From positions 62,001 through 126,000 of the forward strand of contig NZ_QZCH01000002.1 in the NCBI RefSeq assembly GCF_003596335.1: a stretch of DNA of 64,000 bases. Direction: 5' to 3'. Positions 38,841 through 47,382 of this stretch are shown piece after piece (the first letter of the stretch is position 1; every line of letters starts with the position of its first letter). The DNA is from Motilimonas pumila. GTDB lineage: Bacteria > Pseudomonadota > Gammaproteobacteria > Enterobacterales > CBDFNC01. The notes under the pieces were generated by a model. The model saw nothing but the letters and a program-made list of their open reading frames with translations, was not told where the DNA came from and did not search any database. The position numbers were made by a program, and so were the translations under genes.

Positions 38841-41399
38841 CTATAGGCTTCTTAATACACAGTTACGGTTTTTATGCTTCGCTTGGTATAGAGCGTCATC
38901 TGCTTCTTGGTATACCACGGCTTGTGAGGCAGGGTTATCTGGCGTTAGGATTTGCACGCCAATGGATATGGTTATCACATCATAAGGTTGATTGGCAGTA
39001 TGAGTAATCGCCAGATTCTCTACCGCTTCTTTTAATCGGTAAGCAATGTCCATGATGTCTATGTCCATAGCGGCACCAGAAACTATCACACCGAATTCTT
39101 CACCACCCAAGCGAAACGTGTAATCGCAGGAACGATTCAGTTGATGTTGCAAGGTCTGAGCAACAGCGACTAACACTTGATCGCCTTTGGGATGGCCGTA
39201 GGTATCATTGAACGCTTTGAAGTTATCAATGTCGAGCAACATAAAACCAAACAACTTGCCATCACGCTTGGCACGCATTCGTTCTTTAGGAAAAATCTCG
39301 TTAAAATGGCGACGGTTGAACAAGCCGGTGAGTTCGTCAATACGGGTAATATTTTCTATCCGCTTTTTATCCGTAATATCCTGTTGGATCACGCTAAAGC
39401 CCGTGACTCGGTCACGACGTAATATCGGTGATAAAAAGGTTTCGGTGATTAAGATACTGCCATTTTTGTTTTTGTATTTGAGTTCGCCATGCCAGCTTTG
39501 TTGGTTGGTGATGGCAGCTAAAATGCCTGCTTGTTCGGCGTCAGTGTTTTCCCCTTGAAACAAGAGTAAGAAATCAGAATGTTGCAGGCTGCTAGGGTGA
39601 TAGCCGCTGACCTCACAGAAAGCATCGCTGCTTTCGATTATGCGCGCTTGTAAATCAATCTTTAAATTCAATACGTGTTGATTGATAAGATTGAGGTAGC
39701 TGTTAATTTTCTGGTTCAACGTGGCCAACTTGTGATTCCAATAAATGACCAGCGCAATAATGCACAGAATCATTAACAGCAAAGGCCATAATTTGCTGTA
39801 GTTGGCTTCATGTTCAAACTTAATATTGATCCAGCGATTGAAGATTTCATCGTGTTCTTGGGGTGAGATGTCTAGCGTCACCTTGTCAAAAATTTCCCGT
39901 AGAATGGGCTCGTCATTGCGGGTAGCAACGCCTATTTCCCAGTCTAATCCTGCGGCGCCATTGATTTTGACGTTACTGATTTTGCCTTCTCGAATGTAAT
40001 GACTGACCGATGCCACCGAGTCAATAAACGCAAACAATTCACCGTTGGCAACCTTTTCTAAGCCTTTTTGAACGTTACCCACTTCCACAATGTTCGCACT
40101 AGGGTATTTGGCTTGAATTTGCTCTATCAAGGAGTAGCCAGCCACAATGCCAAAAGGTTTATCGCCAAGTTGGCCGATATTACCGATAAAGTAGGGCAGT
40201 TCTTGGGTGATGACCACCACAGGTAACTTCATAAAGTGAGCGCCAAAATCCAAGTATTCTTGGCGAGAATGCGTCGCCGATGCAGCCGAGATAATATCGC
40301 ACTGGCGCGCTTTGGCTTTAGCCAGCGTTTGGTTCCAGCTGCGGCTAGGCACCAGTTGAATCTGTTTATTCAGTCGTTTTGAAAAAAGTTGCATGGTATC
40401 GGCGACAATGCCTTCGTGTTCGCCACTGTTATTGATCCACTCAAACGGTGGCCAAATGGGGTCAACACACATGGTAATGACGGTTTTACTGTTTAGGTAG
40501 GCGCGTTCCGCCGGTGTCAGTAAGTGCAAACTAGAGACATCACTTGGCACTTTTGTATCATCTACGATAGCGTCTGCAGCAGGTGCAGATTGTAATTGTT
40601 CGCCTGTTATTTCACTGAGCCACTTCTTTCTCAGGACAATCCATTCTTGTTCTTTGATATCGGCTAATGCGAGATTAATGATATCCCTAAGCATTGGCCA
40701 ATCTTTACGCACGGCAATTCGCAGCTGAGGTTTGGGGTATTGATTCAGCGTTACTTCACCCGTAATGACCAAACTCGACAGCAAGTATTTTTCAGATAAG
40801 TAATTGATCGTAGTAAGGTTGTCTATGTAGGCATTGACACGATTTAGTGCCAAAGCCTTCAGGGCGCTTTCTGGTGAAGTGAAGTACACCAGTTCAATAT
40901 TGGGGTATTGTTCTTGTAACTGCTCAACGGCGGCATAGCCTTTTATCACCGCGAGCTTGTGACCTTGTAAGGCCGCTAAGTGATCTAAATGGCGCTGCTG
41001 CTGAGTAGTCACTATAACGGAATGAATATCAAAAAAGGGGTCACTGAAGTGTAAATAATCAACCCGATCAGGGGTATTTTGAATGCTATGAATAACATCT
41101 ATTTGTTTGCTTTTAGCCAGTTTCAACAGTTGTTGCCAGCTGTAGCCATTTACAAATTCAAATTTTACACCCAGCCTCGCAGCGATGAGATGCATAACAT
41201 CAATCGAGTACCCAGCAGGCTGTCCCTGCTCCACAAAATCAAACGGTGGCCAGTCGGTTTCATTAGAGACTTTAATAACTGGGTGTTCGGCAAGGAAAGC
41301 TTCTTGTTCAACACTGAGGCTTACCGCATTGGCGTTGAAACAAAATAAAACCAAGGTAATCAGGCACAAGCGCATGAAGAAAGCGTAGCTGCGCAGCAT
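38841..41399 (-). CDS. diguanylate cyclase with two periplasmic solute-binding domains and PAS
   Basis: An 852-residue inner-membrane protein. A signal/membrane segment is followed by two tandem family-3 solute-binding domains: about 25-265, starting HPVIKVSNETDWPPFDF, and about 300-540, with CVDPIWPPFEWIN. A membrane helix (LLLMILCIIALVIYW) leads to a PAS domain and a GGDEF domain with GGEEF. An RxxD inhibitory site (RSCD) lies five residues before it. It likely senses an amino-acid-like ligand outside and makes cyclic di-GMP inside. GGAGGG precedes the ATG. It is divergent from epd. Confidence 0.9.
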   Translation of the reverse strand: MLRSYAFFMRLCLITLVLFCFNANAVSLSVEQEAFLAEHPVIKVSNETDWPPFDFVEQGQPAGYSIDVMHLIAARLGVKFEFVNGYSWQQLLKLAKSKQIDVIHSIQNTPDRVDYLHFSDPFFDIHSVIVTTQQQRHLDHLAALQGHKLAVIKGYAAVEQLQEQYPNIELVYFTSPESALKALALNRVNAYIDNLTTINYLSEKYLLSSLVITGEVTLNQYPKPQLRIAVRKDWPMLRDIINLALADIKEQEWIVLRKKWLSEITGEQLQSAPAADAIVDDTKVPSDVSSLHLLTPAERAYLNSKTVITMCVDPIWPPFEWINNSGEHEGIVADTMQLFSKRLNKQIQLVPSRSWNQTLAKAKARQCDIISAASATHSRQEYLDFGAHFMKLPVVVITQELPYFIGNIGQLGDKPFGIVAGYSLIEQIQAKYPSANIVEVGNVQKGLEKVANGELFAFIDSVASVSHYIREGKISNVKINGAAGLDWEIGVATRNDEPILREIFDKVTLDISPQEHDEIFNRWINIKFEHEANYSKLWPLLLMILCIIALVIYWNHKLATLNQKINSYLNLINQHVLNLKIDLQARIIESSDAFCEVSGYHPSSLQHSDFLLLFQGENTDAEQAGILAAITNQQSWHGELKYKNKNGSILITETFLSPILRRDRVTGFSVIQQDITDKKRIENITRIDELTGLFNRRHFNEIFPKERMRAKRDGKLFGFMLLDIDNFKAFNDTYGHPKGDQVLVAVAQTLQHQLNRSCDYTFRLGGEEFGVIVSGAAMDIDIMDIAYRLKEAVENLAITHTANQPYDVITISIGVQILTPDNPASQAVVYQEADDALYQAKHKNRNCVLRSL

Positions 41400-41551
41400 G
41401 AAGACCCTCCTTGGTTTTATTGAAATATTGTTAAAATATAAGCTATTTGTACCAAGTTTTATATAAATTAATGAAATGATAAGATTTATCTCTCATTTTA
41501 TTAAACTTTTATGACTCCAGAGTTAAGCGATTAACTGAGGTAGGGTGTGAC

Positions 41552-42562
41552 ATGATAAAAATGGCAATCAATGGCTTTGGTCGAATTGGTCGCAGCGTGG
41601 TGCGGGCATTATATGAATCGAGCCAACAGCATGAAATACAAATTGTGGCGATCAATGAGCTTGCTGCGCCACAAGCCATGGCGCACTTGTTGCAATATGA
41701 TTCAAGCCATGGCCGCTTTCAATATGACGTGGGCTTTGACCAAAAGCACTTGTTTGTGGCCGGTGAACCAATCGAAGTGTTTCACCAGCAAGAAATTGAA
41801 CTCTTACCTTGGCACGACTTAAACGTGGATATTGTACTTGATTGCACCGGTGTGTTTGGCTCGCGCGCAGATGGCCTTAAACACCTTAAAGCCGGCGCAA
41901 AGCAAGTCTTGTTTTCGCACCCCGGCAGCCATGATTTAGACCACACCATTATTTATGGGGTAAACCATCAAGAGCTTACCTCAGAGCACGTTATCGTATC
42001 GAATGGCTCGTGCACGACCAATTGCATCGTGCCTGTCATTGATATTTTGCACCAAACCTTTGGGATCGAGTCGGGCACCATCACCACCATACATTCCGCC
42101 ATGAATGACCAACAAGTGATAGACGCTTATCACGAAGATCCAAGGTTAGCGCGCGCAGCGAATGCCGCCATTATTCCAGTTAATACTAAGCTTGCCCGCG
42201 GCATTGAACGCATCTTGCCGCAATTTGCCGACAAATTTGAAGCCATTGCCGTGAGGGTACCGACCATTAACGTCACCGCAATGGACTTAAGCGTGAGTTT
42301 AAAAAGCAATGTGACTGTGGCCGAAGTGAATGATTGCTTAAGGCAACACGCGGCCAAAGACCAAGCGCACATCATTGCTTACAGTGAAGCGCCTTTAGTC
42401 TCGGTGGATTATAACCACGACCCCCATAGCGCGATTGTGGATGGCACTCAAACCCGTGTCAGTAACGGCCACTTAGTCAAAACCCTAGTGTGGTGTGATA
42501 ACGAATGGGGTTTTGCCAACCGTATGCTAGACACAGCCAAAGTGATGGTGAAAGCGTGTTAG
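41552..42562 (+). CDS. epd: D-erythrose-4-phosphate dehydrogenase
   Basis: Oxidises erythrose 4-phosphate to 4-phosphoerythronate on the route to pyridoxal phosphate; a glyceraldehyde-3-phosphate dehydrogenase relative. 336 residues; NAD site [11 protein letters not shown]; catalytic Cys154 in SNGSCTTNC and His181 in [12 protein letters not shown]. The segments [17 protein letters not shown] and [13 protein letters not shown] are Epd-like rather than GapA-like. AGGTAGGG precedes the ATG. Unusually, pgk and fba do not follow; the gene stands alone. Confidence 0.88.
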   Translation: MIKMAINGFGRIGRSVVRALYESSQQHEIQIVAINELAAPQAMAHLLQYDSSHGRFQYDVGFDQKHLFVAGEPIEVFHQQEIELLPWHDLNVDIVLDCTGVFGSRADGLKHLKAGAKQVLFSHPGSHDLDHTIIYGVNHQELTSEHVIVSNGSCTTNCIVPVIDILHQTFGIESGTITTIHSAMNDQQVIDAYHEDPRLARAANAAIIPVNTKLARGIERILPQFADKFEAIAVRVPTINVTAMDLSVSLKSNVTVAEVNDCLRQHAAKDQAHIIAYSEAPLVSVDYNHDPHSAIVDGTQTRVSNGHLVKTLVWCDNEWGFANRMLDTAKVMVKAC

Positions 42563-42593
42563 ATTTATGTTTTTGATGGTTTTTATCGCTTTG

Positions 42594-42626
42594 ATGATGG
42601 AAGGCCTTTCTATAGCCTTTCATCAT
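42594..42626 (+). terminator. terminator-like hairpin after epd
   Basis: A 12-bp stem ATGATGGAAGGC / GCCTTTCATCAT with one G-T pair, about 30 bp past the epd stop. No T-run follows. Beyond it, 42627-42789 shows one 6-bp inverted repeat (ACGTTT-N4-AAACGT, 42758-42773) and no gene. Confidence 0.5.
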
Positions 42627-42789
42627 AGATAAAAACTTAAGTAGACCCTGTGTAGAACTCCCCCTTTGGCAGTGTTAACTTTCCCCCTTTTTAATCAATA
42701 AATAATACGACCAGTTTATGAGATATGAATGCCAGGGCACTGTGTTTTTACCTCATGACGTTTAATCAAACGTTACGATGATCTAGCCG

Positions 42790-43569
42790 TCATATGTCGG
42801 CTCTGGTGAATACTAAACCCCTTGCGCTCAACAGTTGTAATGGGGAGCACATTTTAGGGTGACCCGCCAGCCCTTGCCATTGTTTTACGCCGTACGCCAA
42901 GGTTGCGACCAGTAATAAAGACCACCAGCCAAATGAGCTACGGTCACCGCTGCCGGTTTCAGTTGTCGCATTTTCACCCGTTGTGCTGTCGGTGCCTGGG
43001 TTTGGCACAGTGGGTTCAGTTTCTGATCTTAAGCAATCGCAATCACGCCGGGGTCTTAGACTGAACCGTTAGTCAATGCGTCGATATTATTGGGGTAATA
43101 TCGGTATTGAACGCTGTTGAATCAGGCGACTCGTAAAAACATGCCACTTCAGGTGATTTAGGCAGTGCTTCGGCCATGATTAATGCCATAAGTGGTACCA
43201 CACTCGCTGGCTGATATATTTGACGGCAGGCCACAGTTCTTGTTGCTGTCGGTGGTTACGAGGCTGAGATTGGTGAGGCGATGCAAGCTTTTTGTCAGCG
43301 GCAAGCAGTGCTTTTGTGACCTGTTGTTGGTGGCGAACATCATGGAAAACGAAAAGGCCCGTTGAACGGTCAATTATGCCATTAAAAACAGATGCAATCG
43401 GCGGGTTTTGCGCCTGCTGATTGTGATTATCTGCTGCGACAAACCTCCCCGCCTGCGCCATCATGTTTTTGGTGTTGACTGAGTGAATGCTGTTGCGTCC
43501 GTTAGGTGACAAAGTCGCACTGGAGTGCAATAAGCAGATTATCATCAGCAAATAGAAACTTTTCATCAT
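42790..43569 (-). pseudogene. decayed secreted protein with GlyGly-CTERM-like tail
   Basis: At the 5' end an ATG at 43569 opens a clear signal peptide (FYLLMIICLLHSSA) that runs about 129 codons before a stop. Other frames then continue with plausible protein but stop repeatedly. At the 3' end, in another frame, a Thr/Pro/Gly linker (EPTVPNPGTDSTTG) is followed by GSGDRSSFGWWSLLLVATLAYG, split here as a GlyGly-CTERM-like sorting tail, but with the basic end altered. The two ends would suit one secreted protein, sorted by rhombosortase, that has suffered frameshifts or deletions. The original function is not recognised. Confidence 0.5.
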
Positions 43570-43601
43570 GGTAGCCTCAACAGTGGGTATAGGGCTATTT
43601 T

Positions 43602-43652
43602 CTATTCGAAATGAATATATTGGTAATTAGTTAATATCTGAAAATCAAATAG
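43602..43652. promoter_or_regulatory. two LysR-type T-N11-A sites
   Basis: CTAT-TCGAAATGAAT-ATAT (43602-43620) and ATAT-CTGAAAATCAA-ATAG (43634-43652) belong to the recurrent 19-bp site family of this region. They lie 33-83 bp upstream of the decayed secreted-protein gene. The rest of 43653-43829 shows no other clear element. Confidence 0.5.
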
Positions 43653-43829
43653 GTTGTGGCAGAGGTAAGGGTAAACCAGGAGGAGTATTTTCAAGCGTTG
43701 GTTGTTAGGGAAATATTGCTAGCTAACAAGTATGCCGGTTACTGGTGTGTACGTTATTGCTTGCGTGAGTACTGATTAGCTCCCTTGCGATAACGCAGGA
43801 GAGCTTAAGCGATGATGGCAGGAGTGTTG

Positions 43830-44531
43830 TTAGAAGTAGTAGTTCGCTTGGATCCAACCCACAGTGTCTGACTTAGTTTTGTTGCCGAGTTTGTCTTTGA
43901 TGGTGTCTGTGTATTCCACCTTAGCGCCCACTGAGACGTTCTCCATCAACATGTAACCGCCGCCGACTTCTACTTGGTTAATAAAGGCTTCATTTTTAAT
44001 GTGGTAAGTGCTTTTAGGGTTAGCGTAAACCCAGTGTCCAGCGTCGAAGCCATACATGGCGTATACGCCTGCTTGTACCAAATTAGAACTGTCGTACTTT
44101 TTAGTGGCTTTACCGTTGTCATCAAAGCGTTTACTCTGCGTTGCACCTACGCTAAGCATAGGGAAAACCGATACGTTGTCGTTGACTTGCCATTTATAGA
44201 TCACCCCACCCAGCACGGTTTGACTATTTTTATCTCCAATCACGTCTACCGAGTAGCCTAAACCGTCAGTAACATGGAAATAACGGCCACGGCCGCTTAG
44301 ATCGCCGGTTTTGTTATTTGTGTTGATATCAAGTTGGAAAATGTTAGAGCCTAATCCCATCATGCCGTTAAGCTGCGTAACCTCTTCACTGGCGCTGACG
44401 CCTAAGGTAGTAAAGCTAGCCGTAGGGTCACCGTAGTTCACTTTTTCTTCTTCAGCGGCGAGCGCATTAAATGAAAGTACGGTAGCTAAAGATGCGGTTG
44501 TGATGGCTGAAAGTAGTGTTTTCTTGTTCAT
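43830..44531 (-). CDS. outer-membrane beta-barrel protein
   Basis: A 233-residue precursor. The signal peptide ends in ALA; alternating amphipathic strands follow, ending GWIQANYYF with terminal Phe. No family name can be given from sequence by eye. AGAGGAC precedes the ATG. It is monocistronic and has one recurrent T-N11-A site about 90 bp upstream. It is one of six small barrels between 43 and 64 kb. Confidence 0.72.
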   Translation of the reverse strand: MNKKTLLSAITTASLATVLSFNALAAEEEKVNYGDPTASFTTLGVSASEEVTQLNGMMGLGSNIFQLDINTNNKTGDLSGRGRYFHVTDGLGYSVDVIGDKNSQTVLGGVIYKWQVNDNVSVFPMLSVGATQSKRFDDNGKATKKYDSSNLVQAGVYAMYGFDAGHWVYANPKSTYHIKNEAFINQVEVGGGYMLMENVSVGAKVEYTDTIKDKLGNKTKSDTVGWIQANYYF

Positions 44532-44620
44532 AATAAGTCCTCTAGGATTTTGTAGGTAAAGCGTCTGTTGCTTCGTTGACGGTATAATCTCACTGAAAAT
44601 CGAATTGACTTAATTAGAAA

Positions 44621-44639
44621 CTATTGGATTTTCGGGTAG
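44621..44639. promoter_or_regulatory. LysR-type T-N11-A site
   Basis: CTAT-TGGATTTTCGG-GTAG, 90 bp before the start of the minus-strand barrel gene. Same layout as the other recurrent sites. Confidence 0.5.
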
Positions 44640-44805
44640 GTTGAAAGGCGAGTGGTGACTCTAGGCCTCGAGAGGTTACCGTTGCTGCAAATCGACAAAT
44701 CGAAATTGCCAGGTCATAAGGGAGCAAAGCATATTTCGGGTGTGAGGCGCGGGGATTGAAAGCGGTATGATGAACCGGAGCAGCCAGCGCTGTGCAGCGC
44801 TAGCA

Positions 44806-44835
44806 GGTGGTTGCAGGTAGTTGCAGGTAGTTGCA
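44806..44835. repeat. three tandem 10-bp repeats
   Basis: GGTGGTTGCA followed by two GGTAGTTGCA. They lie in the 44532-44904 gap beside a pair of AGCGCT palindromes. No gene is supported in this gap. Confidence 0.7.
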
Positions 44836-44904
44836 GCAGGCGATGCCGGCGCTATTGTAGACGGCACCGTTGAAGTGGCTATGTTGGCCTAGTGGGTGGC
44901 AAGT

Positions 44905-45561
44905 TTATTGGTAAATACCGCCGCTAATAGTGACGTCTTCACATTGCTTAGAGTGGGTGATTAATAGCTTATCGTCGTCCACGAAATAAAAATCTTGGTC
45001 GGTACAGTGTGCTAACTCGCCAAAATAAATCAGCTTACCTGTCTTCATTTCAAATAACGCCTGAATGTTTCCTTGGCTAATGGTTTGATCTTCAATCAGT
45101 GAATAATCACCGGCATATGAGACCATTGAATATTGGTTAAATTGGCTCAGTTTTTGTTGCCGGTCGAAACTTTGCACCTCTGGCATATCACGGTTAGACA
45201 CCCAGGAGTTATTAAACACTCGCTCTGGCTTAGTGCCCGTAAAGTGATACTTCATATCAGCTTGATTCATCTTGCCAATATAGGTTTTATTTTGCATGAC
45301 ATGGGTTTGCACTTGACCTTCCCCGTCCACTTCATCGCCAAAGTCATCGTAGTTGGTGACTTTACCTAGGCGAGATATGTGATAAAACCTGTCGGCTTCC
45401 CAATACGCTTTATACAAGCCAGCCGTGGGGATAGAAATCGCCGGTGGTGAGACACCATTCGTGGGGGCCTTATTACCTCTTAAGTCTTTCCCTTTATCGT
45501 CGCAAGCGGTCAGAAAAAGGGTAGTTGTAATCAGTAAGCATACTTTGCTGAGAGTTTTCAT
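44905..45561 (-). CDS. lipoprotein of unknown function
   Basis: A 218-residue lipoprotein; signal peptide with lipobox FLTAC followed by DDKGKD. The mature part is beta-rich with repeated YH/YS segments (FYHISRLGKVTNYDDFGDE) and a C-terminal pair of Cys, perhaps a disulfide. Not recognised. GGAG precedes the ATG. A recurrent T-N11-A site lies 71 bp upstream. Confidence 0.7.
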   Translation of the reverse strand: MKTLSKVCLLITTTLFLTACDDKGKDLRGNKAPTNGVSPPAISIPTAGLYKAYWEADRFYHISRLGKVTNYDDFGDEVDGEGQVQTHVMQNKTYIGKMNQADMKYHFTGTKPERVFNNSWVSNRDMPEVQSFDRQQKLSQFNQYSMVSYAGDYSLIEDQTISQGNIQALFEMKTGKLIYFGELAHCTDQDFYFVDDDKLLITHSKQCEDVTISGGIYQ

Positions 45562-45631
45562 GGTAGCGCTCCAATTGAGTAAGGATGTGCTATTAATTTC
45601 CCATGAAAAGTGGAATTAATTTAATGGGTAG

Positions 45632-45650
45632 CTATCTGATATTCAGATAC
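45632..45650. promoter_or_regulatory. LysR-type T-N11-A site
   Basis: CTAT-CTGATATTCAG-ATAC, with 7-bp arms TATCTGA / TCAGATA around TAT. It lies 71 bp before the unknown lipoprotein start. Confidence 0.6.
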
Positions 45651-45830
45651 TTCAAGCCTGTTGCTTTTGCCGCTGCAATGGTACTGATTCTGCGTGCGTG
45701 CCATGTAGGTGATGAAGACTCATTATGGGGCAGAATATATCACGTCAACATTATGCGCTAAGGGACTCAAGCCATTATCAATAGGGGCTGCTGAGGGGCG
45801 TGATATAGAATCAAGCGTGGGAGTGTGTAT

Positions 45831-45870
45831 CGTAAGGCCGCCGATGTTATCGGTAATTTTCGGCCTTACG
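45831..45870. repeat. nested perfect inverted repeat
   Basis: CGTAAGGCCG and CGGCCTTACG form a perfect 10-bp stem that encloses a second hairpin CCGAT-GTT-ATCGG. It lies 11 bp past the PACE gene stop. No T-run on either strand, so ordinary termination is doubtful. Confidence 0.6.
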
Positions 45871-45880
45871 AAAGGATCAT

Positions 45881-46312
45881 TTACGCGGCGTTATTGGCTG
45901 CTGCTGGTAGCGGGAAAATGCGGTCATAAGCCCAGCTAAAGCCGTAAGCGTAAAATAAAAAGAAGGTAATAATACCTAAGTCGATTAAGAACGCTTGCAG
46001 CCAAGTCACCTCTAGCACTAAGGCAATAATAGGTACGGTAATGATAATTAAACCTGCCTCAAAGCCGAGCGCATAGCAAACACGTTGCATCGCTGTTTTA
46101 TTGGTATGGCCTTGTTGCTTGGTTAAATAACGGTCAAAGCCGTACGAAAGCAGAGCGTTCCAAAAGGTGGCTAATAGCGACATTATGATAGCGGTGATGC
46201 CGAAGCTTGAAACGGGCATGTCTGTGAATAACCAGGCCGCAGTCATGATAATGCCTAAGCCAATTAATTCGAAAGATACCGCGTAGCGGGTGCGATCCCA
46301 AAATGTTCTCAT
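45881..46312 (-). CDS. PACE-family efflux transporter
   Basis: A 143-residue inner-membrane protein with four helices made of two similar halves, as in the AceI/PACE family exporting biocides such as chlorhexidine or short diamines. Family motifs: RYAVSFELIGLG in helix 1, WNALLSYGFDR at the end of helix 2, RVCYALGFEAGL in helix 3 and YAYGFSWAYDRIFP at the end of helix 4. It stands alone, with a recurrent T-N11-A site 82 bp upstream. PACE genes are often controlled by LysR-type regulators. Confidence 0.9.
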   Translation of the reverse strand: MRTFWDRTRYAVSFELIGLGIIMTAAWLFTDMPVSSFGITAIIMSLLATFWNALLSYGFDRYLTKQQGHTNKTAMQRVCYALGFEAGLIIITVPIIALVLEVTWLQAFLIDLGIITFFLFYAYGFSWAYDRIFPLPAAANNAA

Positions 46313-46393
46313 GTTATACCTCTCAACTCGTGTGTGCTGTGTTGTTGTTGATAGGAATTATGCAACGACAAATAAGATAGTTTAAGTTGGTAA

Positions 46394-46412
46394 GTATTCG
46401 ATATTCGAATGT
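46394..46412. promoter_or_regulatory. LysR-type T-N11-A site
   Basis: GTAT-TCGATATTCGA-ATGT; the core ATTCGA-TAT-TCGAAT is a perfect 6-bp inverted repeat. It lies 82 bp before the PACE start. Confidence 0.6.
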
Positions 46413-46464
46413 ATAGTATGGCGATTGTCGAAGCCCTGCTTCCGTACAGGGCTCGAAGGTACTA

Positions 46465-47184
46465 TTAGAACCGGTAGTTAACGCCTAGCTCCATTTTATA
46501 GTTGCGCTTATTACTCACAGGATCGCCTTGGTGATTGATGCCGGAATATTTATCCAGGTCACCCACTTCGATAAATGGCATCCAATTTCCCATGCGATAG
46601 CCGGCTTTGAGCTTAGCTTCATAGGTGTCACGTTTGCCATTATTAAATTGAAAACTCTTGTTGGCTTGGTTCATCGCAGTGTAAGTGGCATCGACTAGCC
46701 ATTTATCATTTTTGTAGCCAGCGGAAAGGTCGGCGCGGTGAATTTCGCTCGATTTGCCGTTAAGGCTGCTGTTTTTATCGCTAATTTTTTTGTCTTCATA
46801 ACGATAGCGGCCTTCCGTATAAAAACCGGAATCAAAGTGATAGCCTGCCGATAGATATGGACGAATGGCTGTGCCGTCATTTTCAACGTTAATGTTCATG
46901 CCGGGTTTAACAAACCATTTATCGCCAATTTGGTAATACCCGTCGAGTTCAAAGTTGTTGGTGGTGGGTTCTTTAAATAGTTTTCCGTCGCCATGTAAGA
47001 TACCAACTTCAGCAGAGGCGCCAAAGCCACTGTCCCATTGATGGCCGGCTTTGAGCTTAGTGACGTTAGATTTTGCTTGGCTTTGGTATTCGTGTTTTAG
47101 TTCAATATCGGCTGCTTGAGTGGCGAAGCCCAAACTACATAATGCCGAAAGTAAGGCGGTTTGAACTAAGGTTTTATTTTTCAT
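46465..47184 (-). CDS. KdgM-like outer-membrane porin
   Basis: A 239-residue precursor with signal peptide ending ATQA, then AADIELKHEYQ and a run of about twelve amphipathic strands ending KMELGVNYRF. The opening and the many Arg/Lys/Asp residues facing inward resemble the KdgM/NanC/OmpL monomeric porins for acidic oligosaccharides. The family call is by eye. It is alone, with a T-N11-A site about 100 bp upstream. Confidence 0.65.
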   Translation of the reverse strand: MKNKTLVQTALLSALCSLGFATQAADIELKHEYQSQAKSNVTKLKAGHQWDSGFGASAEVGILHGDGKLFKEPTTNNFELDGYYQIGDKWFVKPGMNINVENDGTAIRPYLSAGYHFDSGFYTEGRYRYEDKKISDKNSSLNGKSSEIHRADLSAGYKNDKWLVDATYTAMNQANKSFQFNNGKRDTYEAKLKAGYRMGNWMPFIEVGDLDKYSGINHQGDPVSNKRNYKMELGVNYRF

Positions 47185-47284
47185 CGTGTCTTATCCGAAT
47201 TATTAAAAAAGTCTTCGTCCTAGAAGCGAGTGAATGTCCTGGCCGCAATTGAAACATTCACAACGGGTGATGCATAACTAGGTT

Positions 47285-47303
47285 GTATTGAAGAATCGGA
47301 TAG
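47285..47303. promoter_or_regulatory. LysR-type T-N11-A site
   Basis: GTAT-TGAAGAATCGG-ATAG, about 101 bp before the KdgM-like porin start. Confidence 0.5.
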
Positions 47304-47382
47304 AAGTGGCGGCGATGACTGTTGTAATCAACTACGGCCGCTGATTGGGTAGGGGGCGTTTCGTTGTTACCCCTACCCTTGT

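Noticed and set aside
38806..38844. Full tandem OxyR operator
   Set aside because: Only the first half-operator has correct ATAG-N7-CTAT form; the second element is out of register, so only a candidate half-site is claimed.
41552..42562. Glyceraldehyde-3-phosphate dehydrogenase (gapA)
   Set aside because: The SAMNDQQV and [12 protein letters not shown] segments match erythrose-4-phosphate dehydrogenase better.
42790..43008. 72-codon frame as an independent small gene
   Set aside because: Its content is a linker plus sorting tail, which only makes sense as the 3' end of a larger secreted protein; recorded as part of a pseudogene.
44806..44835. CRISPR-like array
   Set aside because: Three contiguous 10-bp units without spacers; a simple tandem repeat.
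44676..44867. 63-codon open frame on the minus strand
   Set aside because: No ribosome site, no recognisable protein features, and it spans the 10-bp tandem repeats; treated as non-coding.
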